Of a stretch of 64,000 nt of DNA, positions 62,691 through 64,000 are shown piece after piece. This DNA is from Harmothoe impar (Eukaryota; Annelida; Polychaeta; Phyllodocida; Polynoidae): NCBI GenBank assembly GCA_947462335.1, contig OX381718.1, forward strand, positions 40,392,976-40,456,975, in the 5' to 3' direction. Position numbers and translations under genes: made by a program. A model generated the notes under the pieces. It was not told the DNA's origin. It ran no database searches and worked only from the letters and a program-made list of their open reading frames with translations. The first letter of the stretch is position 1. Each line of letters opens with the position of its first letter.

Positions 62691-64000
62691 CACACATGCA
62701 CTTTTTTTTTCCATTCACCTATTCACCTTTAGTCTCACCAAGCAAGTGTCTCAACATTTTAAAAGTTTTAAAACTTATATGTTGCGTCAAAACTTTGACA
62801 GTTATTCAAGATGGGGCTAAGATTCATTTAGCCCCATCTTTGTCTACAGTCAAAGACATTAACCACCTAATTGTGGTTTTCTGGCACTGATAGAGGAAAC
62901 TGTGTTATTCTATCAATACTATTTTTCTAGTAATTCCACACAAGATTTGGTTCGACGAAAAGTAGAATGTTTTGAGAATGTTAAGCACGAATTTCCTAGG
63001 GTTTGGCGAACAAGTGTTGTTGTCAAGCCTATTCTAGGATAGTTAGAAGCTCAGGACAGTAGGCTACCTGCTGTAGAAAACACTGTATGATGATTTTATT
63101 AAGTTGAGCTGAAACTTAACCTGCTACTGTGATAAGGCATAGTTTTGATGTTGGTATGTTAGGATCTGAGCCAATGGTGTTTAATATAGTATCGCCTCTG
63201 TTACGTTCCGTGAGAATGTCTCATGATAGGATATCATGTGAATATGAATCTTTGTTATACTTATGCCCCGCAAACAAAAAGAATTGGTCCTTCTCCTCGA
63301 AAAAGAAATCTGCTGTGCGCATTCTACAGGAACCAGTTCCCTATGAACCGTACCAGGCAATATTTTTGTTAATAACGTGTGGCAAGAGCAATGAGCAAAA
63401 TAAGATTTGTTAGTTCTTGAGTAAGAAAAATACTTTGACAGAAAAAAAACGTAGACCAATCTTTTCTTTGTGGGGCCTAAGAGATGGTATGTAGACTATG
63501 TAAGCAGATGAAGACATAGATTCTGATATTTAGAAATCTCTGCTAGAATTAGCAATATAAAAGTGTATACTTTATCATTCATTAAAATATAAGTAACAAA
63601 AAGCTAATGAGGACCAACAAATTATATAATTATATATGAACATTGAAAGAATATTTAGCATGTAATTTGATATTTTGGAAGTAACATAATGGAAATAATG
63701 TCTTGAAGTAAGCTAACATGGTGACCAGGGGTTTGACTACCATAGTGTAAACATATAGGTGGCTAGTAACCAATAACAGTTGTGAATATTAATATTCTAA
63801 AAAATTAGAGTTTACTTTATGTGTATGGTAGTTATCCCATTAGTGAAAATGTCAGTATGTAACTGCAGCCTATTCCTTCTTGTCAATCTAGACATCAGTT
63901 GAAACCATGAGGAAAGAAGAAAAATGTGATTAAGCAAGATGATCGCTTGGCCGCATATGTGTATATAGTCTATTTCTAGAAGTTGTCGTTACTGTTACAA
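62691..64000. other. AT-rich downstream flank
   Basis: No gene recognised. It contains a perfect 12-bp stem-loop (62808-62819 AAGATGGGGCTA with 62829-62840). The 94- and 92-codon frames at 63129-63459 lie on opposite strands of the same DNA and lack recognisable domains. Confidence 0.5.
62808..62840. repeat. 12-bp perfect inverted repeat, 9-nt loop
   Basis: AAGATGGGGCTA and TAGCCCCATCTT are separated by nine bases. It does not match the histone 3' stem-loop. Function unknown. Confidence 0.7.

Noticed and set aside
62808..62840. Stem-loop as a histone-type 3' end signal
   Set aside because: Stem and loop sequences do not match the histone consensus, and no histone gene is nearby.

Overview
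This is metazoan nuclear DNA. The evidence is a protein-coding gene split into many short exons by GT-AG introns, a high density of transposons, minisatellites and long G/C homopolymers, and no prokaryotic gene organisation. The repeat profile (a PAT/Ngaro-type tyrosine-recombinase retroelement, a large Ty3/gypsy element, abundant MITEs) fits a marine invertebrate such as a lancelet, hemichordate, echinoderm or mollusc. I cannot fix the species from sequence alone.

Layout. Positions 1-25173 hold no gene I can recognise. They are dominated by a family of about 230-bp TTAA-flanked double-hairpin repeats (18 copies in the window, 16 of them in this part), a nested hAT-like MITE, and minisatellites with 19-, 16-, 12/18-, about 60- and 13-bp units. 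Positions 25174-62064 carry the only host gene recognised, NAPRT (nicotinate phosphoribosyltransferase, NAD salvage from nicotinic acid), on the + strand. Thirteen coding exons join in consistent phase to about 525 residues ending at a stop at 62062-62064. The N-terminal exon was not found. Positions 62065-64000 are 3' UTR and AT-rich flank.

Two introns of NAPRT are hugely expanded by insertions. The 13.1-kb intron 29127-42270 contains, in antisense, an apparently intact tyrosine-recombinase retroelement (34056-39614) with identical split direct repeats and Gag, RT-RNase H and recombinase ORFs. The 17.8-kb intron 44147-61986 contains first a 4.46-kb element with about 730-bp terminal inverted repeats and no recognisable protein (44194-48653). 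It then contains a 12.7-kb Ty3/gypsy LTR retrotransposon (48756-61461) in sense orientation, with 437-bp LTRs differing at only two positions.

The gypsy element is the most interesting object. It has two upstream ORFs chained by abutting or overlapping stop/start codons, and a textbook -1 frameshift signal (GGGAAAC directly before the gag UAG, followed by a strong stem-loop). It also has an unusual extra module between pol and the 3' LTR: a promoter-like block (CCAAT, NRF-1-like palindrome, YY1-like motif), a 205-nt ATG-free leader, a 901-residue basic protein with two zinc-finger-like motifs, then a single in-frame UGA and a 215-residue coiled-coil/acidic ORF. The tyrosine-recombinase element likewise has Gag and RT-RNase H in one frame separated only by one UGA (followed by CUC). 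Both elements look recent and potentially competent. Names of elements and proteins rest on motif recognition, not database searches.
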